This document shows positions 56,359-64,000 of a DNA stretch of 64,000 bases, in pieces. Origin of the DNA: Floricoccus penangensis (lineage in GTDB: Bacteria > Bacillota > Bacilli > Lactobacillales > Streptococcaceae); NCBI RefSeq assembly GCF_001832885.1, contig NZ_MKIQ01000031.1:100178-164177 (forward strand), in the 5' to 3' direction. Every line of letters starts with the position of its first letter. Position 1 is the first letter of the stretch. Both the position numbers and the translations under genes were made by a program. The notes under the pieces were generated by a model. The model made no database searches. It saw nothing but the letters and a program-made list of their open reading frames with translations, and was not told the origin of the DNA.

Positions 56359-56460
56359 GTATCTACCCCTTAATATTAATTAATTTTTATTTATTATAAC
56401 ATATTTTATGTATATTTATACAACGTTTTGCATTTTTTTCATAAAATAAAAAGAAATTAT

Positions 56461-56595
56461 TCATTTCTTCATATCATTATCAATTTCATTTTCATCTATT
56501 TGATCGAAAATAAATTTCCCTGCTGCAATTGTTGCTACGGTTAGGACTGTTGAAAGGACTAATGACTTAGTTGCTTCTTTAATTATTCTATTCAT
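56461..56595 (-). CDS. Small single-pass membrane protein (44 aa), acidic tail
   Basis: A 44-residue frame behind a full AGGAGG site 8 nt upstream. The basic N terminus (MNRIIKEATK) is followed by a hydrophobic stretch (SLVLSTVLTVATIAAG) and an acidic tail (DQIDENEIDND). No family is recognised. It lies between the permease and the DUF4430 gene; the strong ribosome site is the main argument that it is real. Confidence 0.55.
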   Translation of the reverse strand: MNRIIKEATKSLVLSTVLTVATIAAGKFIFDQIDENEIDNDMKK

Positions 56596-56663
56596 GTTTA
56601 AATCCTCCTATTTAACATAAATATACTTTTAAATCTTATAAAATGCAATTTTTTAGTTTAAAA

Positions 56664-56690
56664 AAAATCCTTACGGACTTTTTTTACATA
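56664..56690 (-). terminator. Terminator overlapping the DUF4430 stop
   Basis: AAAAAGTCC and GGATTTTT enclose GTAA, with eight T residues on the minus strand. It covers the stop codon of the lipoprotein gene and ends the DUF4430-ECF operon. Confidence 0.75.
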
Positions 56691-57064
56691 CTACCAAGTT
56701 CAAAGTATATCTTATCACCATCTTTTAACTCTTGCTCACCAGCTCCCTTATTAGCCATCTCACCGTTTAACTTATATAACCAGAACTTATTAGCTGACTC
56801 ATCTTGCTTTACTCCATCAATCGCCGTGATGAATCCTTTACTCTCCTCCACTTGAACCTTTTCTCTTAAAACAGTAATTACTGTTGAATCAGCATTGATA
56901 GGAATATCTTTAAATTCTTTTGTATTTTTCTCATCAAATTTAACAGTCAGACTTACTTTACCAGTCTCTTCTTTATGTTTATCTGATTCAGATTTCTTAT
57001 TAGAACAAGCTACTAAACTGATAACAAGAAAAAGTGGCAAAATTAAAGCAATTATTTTTTTCAT
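56684..57064 (-). CDS. DUF4430 lipoprotein, probable cobalamin-binding partner of an ECF importer
   Basis: A 126-residue lipoprotein: signal peptide with lipobox LVAC (Cys20), then a Lys/Glu-rich linker and a DUF4430 domain (VSLTVKFDEKN, FWLYKLNGEM, GDKIYFEL). DUF4430 is similar to the C-terminal domain of transcobalamin-type proteins, so it may catch vitamin B12 or a related corrinoid outside the cell. It is translationally coupled (4-nt overlap) to an ECF S component, which supports an uptake role; the ligand is inferred. Confidence 0.8.
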   Translation of the reverse strand: MKKIIALILPLFLVISLVACSNKKSESDKHKEETGKVSLTVKFDEKNTKEFKDIPINADSTVITVLREKVQVEESKGFITAIDGVKQDESANKFWLYKLNGEMANKGAGEQELKDGDKIYFELGSM

Positions 57065-57534
57065 ATTTTAAACCTTTCAAATATATTATAAATTAATGGA
57101 TAAAAAATCACAGTACTTACTGCATGCATCATATCAAATCCAAGTCCTGCCATATAGAACGGCCAGAAGCTAGCACTAAAAATGTATGTAGAAAACAATG
57201 ATATTATCAAACCATAAAGCATCGTCACTATCCCTGCAAGAATCATTTGATAGACTATTTTTGTCATATATTTATAAGTAAGATTCCAAATAATCATTAT
57301 TACTGCGAAAGAAATGATTTGAAATAGAACCATAATACTCATTCCCATATATATTCCAGTTATAATCATAGTAAGAATCATGACTATAATAGAGTCATAT
57401 ATTCCCCAAAAGACGATTGTGACCAAAAATAATGCTGTTATTGGTTTTATGTTAGGAAATTGTGCAAATGCAAATCTCGATACTACTGCTATTGCTACCA
57501 GTATCGAAATGCGAGAAATTTTTTTCACGTCCAT
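57061..57534 (-). CDS. ECF transporter S component, possible cobalamin substrate
   Basis: A 157-residue membrane protein with about five to six helices and an N-terminal MDVKKISRISILVAIAVVSR segment typical of ECF-type substrate-binding components. The PNIKPITALF stretch recalls cobalamin-type S components. It has no ATPase or T component adjacent; these are normally shared and encoded elsewhere. It is divergent from the lipid kinase gene, with only about 100 nt between. Confidence 0.8.
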   Translation of the reverse strand: MDVKKISRISILVAIAVVSRFAFAQFPNIKPITALFLVTIVFWGIYDSIIVMILTMIITGIYMGMSIMVLFQIISFAVIMIIWNLTYKYMTKIVYQMILAGIVTMLYGLIISLFSTYIFSASFWPFYMAGLGFDMMHAVSTVIFYPLIYNIFERFKI

Positions 57535-57619
57535 TTAATAATTATACACAAAATAATATATTAATTGCAAGAAAAATTATAATATCATGAAAAAAATTAA
57601 CAAAATTATTTACTTTGTG

Positions 57620-57628
57620 TGATATAAT
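57620..57628 (+). promoter_or_regulatory. Extended -10 promoter immediately before the lipid kinase ATG
   Basis: TGATATAAT is a consensus extended -10 element (TG, one base, TATAAT). Only 7 nt separate it from the ATG at 57636 and no ribosome site lies between, so transcription should begin at or within 1-2 nt of the start codon and give a leaderless mRNA. An upstream -35 is poor. Confidence 0.6.
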
Positions 57629-57635
57629 TTTGAAT

Positions 57636-58532
57636 ATGAAGTATTACTTATTAATAAACCCCACATCAGGTGGGAACAAAGGACATAAAGTTGAAAAAAC
57701 TTTATGTGATTTTCTAGATAAAAATAGAATTGAATATGTTAAGTATATTAGTCAAAGACCAAAACAAGAAAAAGAACTCGCGAGAGAAATTTCTAAAGTT
57801 ATAAATAAAGAAGATACATTAATAATTATTGGAGGAGATGGAACTTTATCAAATGCTGTAAATCAATTGCCAGTTGATTTACCTTTCGCGTACATACCAG
57901 CTGGTAGTGGTAATGATTTTGCAAGCAGCTTGAATATCTCAAAAAATCCAATTGAAAGTTTCAAACAGATACAAAAAAAACATATGGAAGATTTTTATAT
58001 TATTAAATATGATAGCCAAAGTCTTTCAGGATATGCAATAAATAATATCGGGATTGGACTTGATGCTGCGATAGTTCATTCTACAAACTCCAGTAGTTTA
58101 AAAAGTATATTTGCCAAATTAAATCTGGGAGGTTTAGCTTATCTTTCTAATGCTATAAAAGTGCTTTTTAGAAAGAAACCATTTGATGTTAAAATTAATA
58201 ATAATGAATTTAAAAACGCATTTTTATTAACAGTAACAACTCACCCATACTTTGGAGGAGGCTTTAAAATTGCACCAAATGAATCTTCTTTACAGAATAG
58301 TTTAACCCTAGTAGAGTTGCCACGAATAAGTTTGGTTAAAATATCTAAAATCATTCCCCAATTATTAAAAGGAAAGCACTTGGATAATAAAAATGTTTAC
58401 CATACAACGAATAGATCTTTTCAAATAGAAACTTCTTCACCACAACCAATTCAAATTGATGGCGAAATGTTTCTTGCAACACCAAATGAAACAATCAAGA
58501 TGGAGACTCAAAAAAGAGTCATAATTAAGTAA
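57636..58532 (+). CDS. Diacylglycerol kinase-like lipid kinase (YegS/DgkB family)
   Basis: A 298-residue cytosolic or membrane-associated kinase of the DAGK catalytic family, phosphorylating diacylglycerol or a related lipid. The family motifs are INPTSGGNKGH at 8-18, IGGDGTLSNAVN near 67, AGSGNDFASSL near 91, and the GIGLDAAIV and QIDGE segments of the second domain. The ATG at 57636 begins MKYYLLINPTSGG as in relatives; the open frame extends 7 codons further upstream to a TTG that lies in the promoter. It is followed by a decayed insertion element. Confidence 0.9.
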   Translation: MKYYLLINPTSGGNKGHKVEKTLCDFLDKNRIEYVKYISQRPKQEKELAREISKVINKEDTLIIIGGDGTLSNAVNQLPVDLPFAYIPAGSGNDFASSLNISKNPIESFKQIQKKHMEDFYIIKYDSQSLSGYAINNIGIGLDAAIVHSTNSSSLKSIFAKLNLGGLAYLSNAIKVLFRKKPFDVKINNNEFKNAFLLTVTTHPYFGGGFKIAPNESSLQNSLTLVELPRISLVKISKIIPQLLKGKHLDNKNVYHTTNRSFQIETSSPQPIQIDGEMFLATPNETIKMETQKRVIIK

Positions 58533-58541
58533 ATAAAAAAG

Positions 58542-59633
58542 TTGACTCAGGGAACGAGAACTAACCTAGTAAATTGAGACTCAATAAAAGAGTACCTTGT
58601 ATGAAATTCATGTAAAAATGAAAATCATACAAGGTGCTTTTACTATGAAAAGAATTATGCACAGCTATGATACGAAATTACGAACTATAGAAATGAAATA
58701 AGAAAGTTATACTACTAGGGAAATTAAAAACAAGACTCAAATTGAAACTTGGTACCGATGGTTTCGAAAAAAAGGATTATATCTCCTAAAACTCAAATTA
58801 TCTAGATGGCAGATAGAACTTCTAAAAAAGTACAAAGTTTTGGAAGAAAATTGGTTCCAGAACAAATTATACAAATAATTGATGAATACAGAGAAGTTAT
58901 ATAAGGGAAAGACATATTATCTTTATTTGATATACCTAAATCTACTTGCTACAAATGGAAAAAGACTAAACAGGCTAAGAAACCAAATATATATAATTTA
59001 GAAATAGAGATTATTGAGTTAATTAAAAAAAATAAATATACTTATGGTTATTGTAAAATCACTAGTCAAATTAATAAAACTAAAAAAATATGCAAAACTT
59101 TAACCTACAATGTCGAGTTAAAGTTAAAAATCAAAGAACTGCGTATCTCAACAAATTGTGGTTAATAATATAATTTGGAGAAATTAGTTACAGATAAGTA
59201 CTGCATACCTTTCAAAAATGGTATGCAGTACTCATCATCAATTAAAGACTTGTATAATGTGAAGATCATAGCTTATAAGGAAAATCTACCTTTGTGTCCA
59301 ACACTCTGACCAGTATTCTTTGTATACATCTAAGTATTACCAAAAATTGGATAAAAAGAAAAACATTACCATGAGCATATCTAAGAAAGGCACACCCACT
59401 AATAATGCTCCAATAGAGTCATTTCACTTCTCACTAAAGTCTGAAACATTCTATCTAAACTCAGAACTAAGTAATTCTAATTCCGTTGTATCACAAACTA
59501 TGATAAACTATATTAAATTTTACAATGAAGAAAGAACATAAGAAAAGTTAGGATACTTATCTCCGATTGAGTATCGAAAAATAAATATACCTAACTAATG
59601 TTCTTTTTTTAAAGTCCAACTATGCTGGCTCAA
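58542..59633 (+). mobile_element. Decayed IS3-family insertion element
   Basis: About 1.1 kb with no intact transposase. ATG at 58645 starts an orfA-like frame (MKRIMHSYDTKLRTIEMK) broken by TAA, then a helix-turn-helix segment ending QIETWYRWFRKKG. The downstream part reads YGYCKITSQINK, an IS3 orfB signature, in another frame with stops. A relic of the DDE C terminus is at 59320-59541 (APIESFHFSLKSE, FYNEERT) continued by GYLSPIEYRK. Stem-forming arms ACCTTGTATGA/TCATACAAGGT are at 58594-58635. Weak inverted ends (TTGA..CAG) mark 58542 and 59633. No target duplication was established. It cannot transpose. Confidence 0.8.
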
Positions 59634-59671
59634 TCCTTATTATTCAGAGTTTTTTTATTTAAAATAATATT

Positions 59672-60499
59672 TTATTCAACTTGCTTAGCTTCTTTTGCTA
59701 AATCATAGTTATCTTTAACACTCTTATTAATTGAGTCATCTTTTTTAAGATCAGCAATTATTTTATTTACTTCTTCTTGAAGGGTCTTACTACCTTTTTC
59801 CATCGCAATTGCGTTACTTTCCTCATCATCTGATTTGAATGTAATATCTTTTACAATCTCTAAGTCACTATTGGCATCTACGTAACTTTCTGCGACCATA
59901 TTATCTAAAACAACCGCATCCACAGTACCATTTTTAAGTTCATTAATCATCGCACCTGACTTTGGAAGTGAGACTAGACTCGCATCTTTAATCTCATTCT
60001 TCACTAAATCTTCTTGAATACTTCCTTTTTGTGCTGAAACTTTAGCCCCTTTGAAATCAGCAATTGATTTATATTTGTCTGAATTTGACTTTTTAATTAC
60101 AATTACATTCTTAGTCTTATAATATTCATCAGAAAAATCAAATGCTTTTCTTCTCTCAGCAGTCGCAGTTAAACCGGAGATTGCCAGATCAGCTTTCCCG
60201 CTTGAAACACTTGCAAGAACATTACTAAAATCCATAGTATCAATCTTAACTTTAACACCAATTTTTTCACCAATTTTATTCGCTAAATCAATATCACTAC
60301 CTACAACAACATTTTTTCCATCTTTAATCATTTGAAACTCAAATGGAGCATAATCAGGACTTAGTGCTACTATAAGCTCTCCTTTATCTTTTATCTTTTG
60401 TAATGACTTATCATTATCACCAGAGCTACCTTTGCTTCCGCAACCTACCAAAGACACAAGTGCTAGTGAAGTAATTATTGCTGTAAATATTTTTTTCAT
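59672..60499 (-). CDS. Polar amino acid-binding lipoprotein of an ABC importer
   Basis: The extracellular receptor of a polar amino-acid importer. 275 residues with lipobox LVGC (Cys20), then a type II binding fold (GELIVALSPDYAPFEF, IDLANKIGEKIGVKVK, DLAISGLTATAERRKAFDFS). These fit arginine/lysine/histidine or glutamine binders (ArtJ/HisJ). The nearest permease and ATPase of the class are at 54941-56358, on the same strand, separated by unrelated genes and an IS relic. A consensus promoter and an ARG-box-like palindrome lie directly upstream, which points to arginine or a related ligand. Confidence 0.88.
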   Translation of the reverse strand: MKKIFTAIITSLALVSLVGCGSKGSSGDNDKSLQKIKDKGELIVALSPDYAPFEFQMIKDGKNVVVGSDIDLANKIGEKIGVKVKIDTMDFSNVLASVSSGKADLAISGLTATAERRKAFDFSDEYYKTKNVIVIKKSNSDKYKSIADFKGAKVSAQKGSIQEDLVKNEIKDASLVSLPKSGAMINELKNGTVDAVVLDNMVAESYVDANSDLEIVKDITFKSDDEESNAIAMEKGSKTLQEEVNKIIADLKKDDSINKSVKDNYDLAKEAKQVE

Positions 60500-60540
60500 A
60501 ATTTCTCTCTTTTCTGTATATTATTCTTTTTATATTTATA

Positions 60541-60569
60541 ATTATACATGTAAAAAGAATAATTGTCAA
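60541..60569 (-). promoter_or_regulatory. Consensus promoter of the amino-acid binding protein gene
   Basis: TTGACA (60564-60569) and TATAAT (60541-60546) on the minus strand, 17 bp apart, both perfect sigma-A consensus, 42 nt before the start codon. Confidence 0.85.
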
Positions 60570-60600
60570 TAAAAAAGTGAATAAATATTCACTTTTTTTG
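60570..60600 (-). terminator. Terminator after uvrB
   Basis: AAAAAGTGAAT and ATTCACTTTTT form an A/T-flanked stem with a short loop, ending in a T run on the minus strand, just after the uvrB stop at 60603. Confidence 0.8.
60578..60591. promoter_or_regulatory. ARG-box-like palindrome inside the uvrB terminator hairpin
   Basis: TGAATAAATATTCA matches the ArgR core TGNATWWWWATNCA at every fixed position and lies 8 bp upstream of the -35 of the amino-acid transporter gene. The same bases form the stem (GTGAAT/ATTCAC) of the hairpin that ends uvrB, so terminator and operator functions may overlap. Confidence 0.5.
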
Positions 60601-60602
60601 AT

Positions 60603-62591
60603 TTAATCCATCGCCTTTATTTCCATAATTGTATCTCTAATTTGTGCCGCAAGCTCGAAATCAAGGATTCCCGCAGCTTCATTCATTTGTTTTTCAAGTT
60701 CTTTTACAGCATCTTTACGTTCTTTTTTATTCATTTCTGAGTAATCAATAACTTCTTCTTCACCATCCTCAGTTTTACGTGTGATTACAATGTTATCTCT
60801 AATTTCTTTGATAATTGTCTGAGGTGTAATACCGTGCTCCTCATTGTACTCCATTTGAATTTTTCTTCTTCGAGCAGTTTCACTGATTGCTATTTCCATA
60901 CTATTAGTCATTTTATCTGCATACATAATAACTTTACCTTCAGAGTTTCGTGCAGCACGTCCAATTGTCTGTATCAAACTTCTTTCACCACGAAGAAAAC
61001 CTTCTTTATCAGCATCTAAAATAGCAACTAACGATACCTCAGGCACATCAATACCTTCACGGAGTAGATTTATTCCAACTAATACATCGAATACACCCAA
61101 ACGCAAATCTCTAATTATTTCAGTACGCTCGAGTGTCTTAATATCACTGTGAAGATATTTAACTTTTATACCCATTTCTTTAAAGTAATCTGTTAAGTCT
61201 TCTGCCATTTTTTTCGTTAAGGTAGTAACAAAAACACGTTCATTTTTATCAACACGTTCATTTATTTCTCCAAGTAAATCATCTATTTGACCCATTATTG
61301 GTCTTACTTCAACAATTGGATCTAATAAACCTGTAGGTCTAATAATTTGTTGAACAATGGTATCTGTCTGTTCAGCTTCATAAGGTCCAGGTGTTGCAGA
61401 TACATATACTACTTGATGAACATGCTCCTCAAACTCCTCCAGTCTCAATGGACGGTTATCTAGAGCAGAAGGTAGTCGAAATCCATAGTCAACTAGCATT
61501 TGTTTACGTGATCTATCTCCGTTATACATCCCTCTAACCTGTGGCATTGTAACATGTGACTCATCAACCATTATCAAAAAATCATCAGGGAAAAAATCTA
61601 AAAGAGTGTACGGCGGTTCTCCTTCTGCACGTCCTTCCATATGACGTGAATAATTTTCCACCCCATTTGTATATCCCATTTCTCTTAACATTTCAATGTC
61701 GTAGTTAGTTCTCTGCTCTAGACGTTGAGCCTCTAAAAGTTTTCCTTCTTCATTAAAATGTTTAAGTTGTACTTCAAGCTCATTTTGTATACGAGAAATC
61801 GCTTCTTCCATATGATCATCGTTGGTAACGAAGTGAGTAGCAGGGAAAATAGCTAGGTGGTCAACTTCACCTAAAACATGTCCTGTTAATGCATCTATTT
61901 CTCTTATTCTATCAATCTCATCACCAAAAAATTCTACTCTAAACGCATGTTGATCACGACTCGCCGGAAATACTTCAACAACATCACCTCGTACTCTAAA
62001 TCTACCACGTTGGAAATCAATATCATTTCGTTCAAATTGGATATCGACTAAACTATTTAACAATTTATCACGAGAAATTTCTTGACCAGGTCTTAACGAA
62101 ACAACACTGTCTTGGTATTCATTTGGATTTCCTAAACCATAAATGCAAGATACTGAGGCTACCACAATAACATCATTTCGTTCAAGTAGTGAAGAAGTAG
62201 CACTATGACGAAGCTTATCAATCTCATCATTAACTGAACTATCTTTTTCAATATATGTATCACTTGATGGTACATATGCTTCTGGTTGATAGTAATCATA
62301 GTATGAAACGAAATATTCCACAGCATTATTAGGGAAAAATTCTTTAAATTCACCATATAATTGTCCCGCTAAAGTTTTATTATGCGCAATGACAAGAGTT
62401 GGTTTATTAACTTTTTGTATAACTTGGCTCATAGTATAGGTCTTACCAGTACCAGTGGCACCTAGTAAAATCTGAGCCTTCTCACCATTTTCAATCCCTT
62501 CTACTAATTCTTCTATTGCTTGAGGCTGATCACCAGCAGGTTCATATTTTGAATGTAATTCAAATTTATTATTTTCTATTCTATCTATCAT
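60603..62591 (-). CDS. uvrB: Excinuclease ABC subunit B
   Basis: The damage-loading helicase subunit of nucleotide excision repair. 662 residues: Walker A GATGTGKT at 44-51, the beta-hairpin region with [12 protein letters not shown], helicase motif DESHVT, motif [11 protein letters not shown], and a C-terminal UVR motif ([18 protein letters not shown]) that binds UvrC. It is preceded by the tRNA array terminator and followed by a hairpin that overlaps the next promoter region. Its length and motifs are ordinary. Confidence 0.98.
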   Translation of the reverse strand: MIDRIENNKFELHSKYEPAGDQPQAIEELVEGIENGEKAQILLGATGTGKTYTMSQVIQKVNKPTLVIAHNKTLAGQLYGEFKEFFPNNAVEYFVSYYDYYQPEAYVPSSDTYIEKDSSVNDEIDKLRHSATSSLLERNDVIVVASVSCIYGLGNPNEYQDSVVSLRPGQEISRDKLLNSLVDIQFERNDIDFQRGRFRVRGDVVEVFPASRDQHAFRVEFFGDEIDRIREIDALTGHVLGEVDHLAIFPATHFVTNDDHMEEAISRIQNELEVQLKHFNEEGKLLEAQRLEQRTNYDIEMLREMGYTNGVENYSRHMEGRAEGEPPYTLLDFFPDDFLIMVDESHVTMPQVRGMYNGDRSRKQMLVDYGFRLPSALDNRPLRLEEFEEHVHQVVYVSATPGPYEAEQTDTIVQQIIRPTGLLDPIVEVRPIMGQIDDLLGEINERVDKNERVFVTTLTKKMAEDLTDYFKEMGIKVKYLHSDIKTLERTEIIRDLRLGVFDVLVGINLLREGIDVPEVSLVAILDADKEGFLRGERSLIQTIGRAARNSEGKVIMYADKMTNSMEIAISETARRRKIQMEYNEEHGITPQTIIKEIRDNIVITRKTEDGEEEVIDYSEMNKKERKDAVKELEKQMNEAAGILDFELAAQIRDTIMEIKAMD

Positions 62592-62663
62592 AGTTCCTCA
62601 TTATTTATCATAATTATATCTATTAACTAAAGTTGCAATCCTTATTATATTCTACCTTTTTAA

Positions 62664-62698
62664 AACAAAAAAAGCTATTGGATTAACTATCCAATAGC
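62664..62698 (-). terminator. Terminator of the tRNA array
   Basis: GCTATTGGAT and ATCCAATAGC form a perfect 10-bp stem around AGTTA on the minus strand, then seven T residues, 6 nt after the 3' end of tRNA-Ser. Confidence 0.9.
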
Positions 62699-62703
62699 AG
62701 ATA

Positions 62704-62791
62704 CGGAGAAGAAGGGATTCGAACCCCCGCACCGGTTTCCCGGTCTAACGATTTAGCAAACCGTCCTCTTCAGCCTCTTGAGTACTTCCCC
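62704..62791 (-). tRNA. tRNA-Ser (GCT)
   Basis: An 88-nt class II tRNA with long variable arm and anticodon GCT. The acceptor stem GGGGAAG/CTTCTCC has one G-U pair. No CCA is encoded. It is the last tRNA of the array in the direction of transcription. Confidence 0.95.
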
Positions 62792-62844
62792 ATGAGAATA
62801 TTATAACAAATATCTCTTTTCACTTCAATAAAAATTGAAGCTAG

Positions 62845-62918
<74 letters not shown>

Positions 62919-62951
62919 TATATAAATATTGTATGAACTAAAATAGTTCAA

Positions 62952-63022
62952 AGCGGGTGACGAGAATCGAACTCGCGACAACAGCTTGGAAGGCTGTAGT
63001 TTTACCACTAAACTACACCCGC
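62952..63022 (-). tRNA. tRNA-Gly (TCC)
   Basis: 71 nt, anticodon loop CTTCCAA giving TCC, acceptor GCGGGTG/CACCCGC, discriminator T, no encoded CCA. Confidence 0.97.
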
Positions 63023-63031
63023 TTATTAAAA

Positions 63032-63104
63032 TGGCGCGAGACGGAATCGAACCGCCGACACATGGAGCTTCAATCCATTGCTCTACCAACTGAGCTACCG
63101 AGCC
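63032..63104 (-). tRNA. tRNA-Phe (GAA)
   Basis: 73 nt, anticodon loop TTGAAGC giving GAA. The acceptor stem GGCTCGG/TCGCGCC has a mismatch at pair 4; the same mismatch is a feature I recall of lactic-acid-bacterial tRNA-Phe, so it is not taken as decay. Confidence 0.93.
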
Positions 63105-63115
63105 AACAAAAATAA

Positions 63116-63189
63116 TGGACCTTGCAGGACTCGAACCTGCGACCACTCGGTTATGAGCCGAGAGCTCTAACCAGCTGAGCTAAAGGTCC
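63116..63189 (-). tRNA. tRNA with CAT anticodon, probably Ile2 (lysidine-modified)
   Basis: 74 nt, anticodon loop CTCATAA. The body GGACCTTTAGCTCAG matches the Bacillus tRNA that is modified by TilS to read AUA, while the neighbouring tRNA at 63210 has the elongator-Met body, so Ile2 is preferred over Met. Confidence 0.8.
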
Positions 63190-63209
63190 TACAAAGTAAA
63201 ACTAAAATA

Positions 63210-63283
63210 TAGCGGCAGAGGGGATCGAACCCCCGACCTCCCGGGTATGAACCGGACGCTCTAGCCAGCTGAGCTACGCCGCC
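63210..63283 (-). tRNA. tRNA-Met (CAT), elongator
   Basis: 74 nt, body GGCGGCGTAGCTCAG and anticodon loop TTCATAC giving CAT. G1 pairs with U72 at the acceptor end as in elongator tRNA-Met of Firmicutes; discriminator A. Confidence 0.88.
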
Positions 63284-63300
63284 ATTTGATAAAATATCAA

Positions 63301-63374
63301 TCGGGAAGACAGGATTCGAACCTGCGACACCTTGGTCCCAAACCAAGTACTCTACCAAGCTGAGCTACTTCCCG
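63301..63374 (-). tRNA. tRNA-Pro (TGG)
   Basis: 74 nt, anticodon loop TTTGGGA giving TGG, acceptor CGGGAAG/CTTCCCG, discriminator A. Confidence 0.97.
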
Positions 63375-63396
63375 TGTTATTAATATATTGTACCAA

Positions 63397-63470
63397 TGCA
63401 CCCTAGAGGATTCGAACCTCTAACCGCCTGATTCGTAGTCAGGTACTCTATCCAGTTGAGCCAAGGGTGC
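63397..63470 (-). tRNA. tRNA-Arg (ACG)
   Basis: 74 nt, anticodon loop CTACGAA giving ACG (inosine-modified in bacteria), acceptor GCACCCT/AGGGTGC. Confidence 0.97.
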
Positions 63471-63484
63471 TATTATTTAATTAA

Positions 63485-63570
63485 TGCCGAGGACCGGAAT
63501 CGAACCGGTACGGTGATCACTCACCGCAGGATTTTAAGTCCTGTGCGTCTGCCAGTTCCGCCACCCCGGC
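63485..63570 (-). tRNA. tRNA-Leu (TAA)
   Basis: An 86-nt class II tRNA with long variable arm and anticodon TAA; acceptor GCCGGGG pairs with the CCTCGGC end. Confidence 0.96.
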
Positions 63571-63583
63571 TAAGGTGTTTTAA

Positions 63584-63655
63584 AGCGAACGACGAGGTTC
63601 GAACTCGCGACCCCCACCTTGGCAAGGTGATGTTCTACCACTGAACTACGTTCGC
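63584..63655 (-). tRNA. tRNA-Gly (GCC)
   Basis: 72 nt, anticodon loop TTGCCAA giving GCC, acceptor GCGAACG/CGTTCGC. Confidence 0.97.
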
Positions 63656-63661
63656 AATTGA

Positions 63662-63734
63662 TGCCGGCTACATGACTTGAACACGCGACCCTCTGATTAC
63701 AAATCAGATGCTCTACCAACTGAGCTAAGCCGGC
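63662..63734 (-). tRNA. tRNA-Thr (TGT)
   Basis: 73 nt, anticodon loop TTTGTAA giving TGT, acceptor GCCGGCT/AGCCGGC. The T-loop reads TTCAAGT. Confidence 0.97.
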
Positions 63735-63769
63735 TACCTATCAGGTTTAAATTGGCTAAAACCTAATCA

Positions 63770-63851
63770 TGCGGATGAAGGGACTTGAACCCCCACGCCG
63801 TAAAGCGCTAGATCCTAAATCTAGTGCGTCTGCCAATTCCGCCACATCCGC
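63770..63851 (-). tRNA. tRNA-Leu (TAG)
   Basis: An 82-nt class II tRNA with anticodon TAG and acceptor GCGGATG/CATCCGC. Only 3 nt separate it from the next tRNA upstream. Confidence 0.96.
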
Positions 63852-63854
63852 GTA

Positions 63855-63927
63855 TGACCCGTGCTGGGCTCGAACCAGCGACCCATTGATTAAAAGTCAA
63901 TTGCTCTACCAACTGAGCTAACGAGTC
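63855..63927 (-). tRNA. tRNA-Lys (TTT)
   Basis: 73 nt, anticodon loop CTTTTAA giving TTT; acceptor GACTCGT pairs with the ACGGGTC end with G-U and other irregular pairs typical of the family. Confidence 0.96.
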
Positions 63928-63963
63928 GTCATACTATTTTTTTTGAACTTATATTCGTTCAAA

Positions 63964-64000
63964 CGGTCCCGACGGGAATCGAACCCGCGATCTTCGCCGT
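63964..64000 (-). tRNA. tRNA-Asp (3' part only, cut by window end)
   Basis: The minus strand ends with the T arm (GGGTTCGATTCCC) and acceptor 3' strand CGGGACC with discriminator G. The 3' half matches streptococcal tRNA-Asp, and Asp precedes Lys in the usual array order. The anticodon itself lies outside the window. Confidence 0.75.

Noticed and set aside
59320..59541. A stand-alone 73-aa gene
   Set aside because: Its residues are the C-terminal part of an IS3-type transposase and it continues past a stop as more transposase; it is a pseudogene fragment.

Overview
The window is AT-rich, gene-dense Firmicute DNA that reads as the chromosome of a Streptococcaceae member related to Lactococcus or Streptococcus; a neighbouring genus such as Floricoccus is possible, but the genus cannot be fixed from sequence reading alone. 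The assignment rests on CodY, T-box leaders, GatCAB, low-G+C codon use, and family-typical gene orders: gpmA next to pbp2b; fhuCBGD with a LysR regulator; prs-cysteine desulfurase-DUF1831; coiA-pepF-trmR-prsA; acyl-ACP thioesterase-TIGR01457 HAD; and a long tRNA array running Asp-Lys-Leu-Thr-Gly-Leu-Arg-Pro as it does after streptococcal rRNA operons.

Layout. 1-4.3 kb: 3' truncated class B penicillin-binding protein, a DUF1450 protein, phosphoglycerate mutase and a LysR regulator. 4.3-8.2 kb: a hydroxamate-siderophore ABC importer headed by a small XRE regulator. 8.3-14.5 kb: gatB, gatA, gatC, T-box-controlled aspS, and codY, all on the minus strand. 14.7-15.9 kb: two tandem Nudix paralogues. 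16-21.6 kb: alanine-type aminotransferase, prs, cysteine desulfurase, DUF1831 and tuf. 21.9-25.9 kb: a repeat-expanded YhgE/Pip protein with an Rrf2 regulator. 26.2-28.8 kb: speG, proA and proB. 29.0-29.6 kb: two copies of a compact transcription unit, each with a 51-53 aa protein and a 7-codon micro-ORF. 29.6-34.3 kb: a TIGR01906 membrane protein, a nicotinamide phosphoribosyltransferase, a HAD phosphatase, an acyl-ACP thioesterase and a GH25 lysozyme. 34.4-40 kb: pcrA-DUF1905-truB-ribF-hemW. 40-43.4 kb: poorly characterised membrane and zinc-ribbon proteins with signs of local duplication, then an alpha-carbonic anhydrase. 43.5-54.8 kb: RmlC-like epimerase, VOC protein, alaS behind a T-box and a LOR protein, prsA, trmR, pepF, coiA, a YdcF protein and ispG. 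54.9-60.5 kb: an amino-acid ABC importer whose binding protein is separated from its permease and ATPase by about 3.3 kb holding a DUF4430-ECF pair, a lipid kinase and a decayed IS3-type element. 60.6-62.6 kb: uvrB. 62.7-64 kb: fourteen minus-strand tRNA genes, the last cut by the window end.

How it fits together. Translation supply is prominent: aspS, gatCAB, alaS, tuf and the tRNAs, with two of these loci controlled by tRNA-sensing T-boxes. Nitrogen and amino-acid sensing appears as CodY, a possible ARG box at the amino-acid transporter, and proBA. Iron and possibly cobalamin uptake are represented by fhu and the DUF4430-ECF pair. Surface and secretion functions are PBP2b, PrsA, the lysozyme and YhgE/Pip. 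The least explained material is the duplicated small-ORF unit at 28.9-29.6 kb, the PASTA-like/zinc-ribbon duplication at 40.5-42.6 kb and the Nudix pair. No CRISPR array, complete mobile element or prophage was seen.
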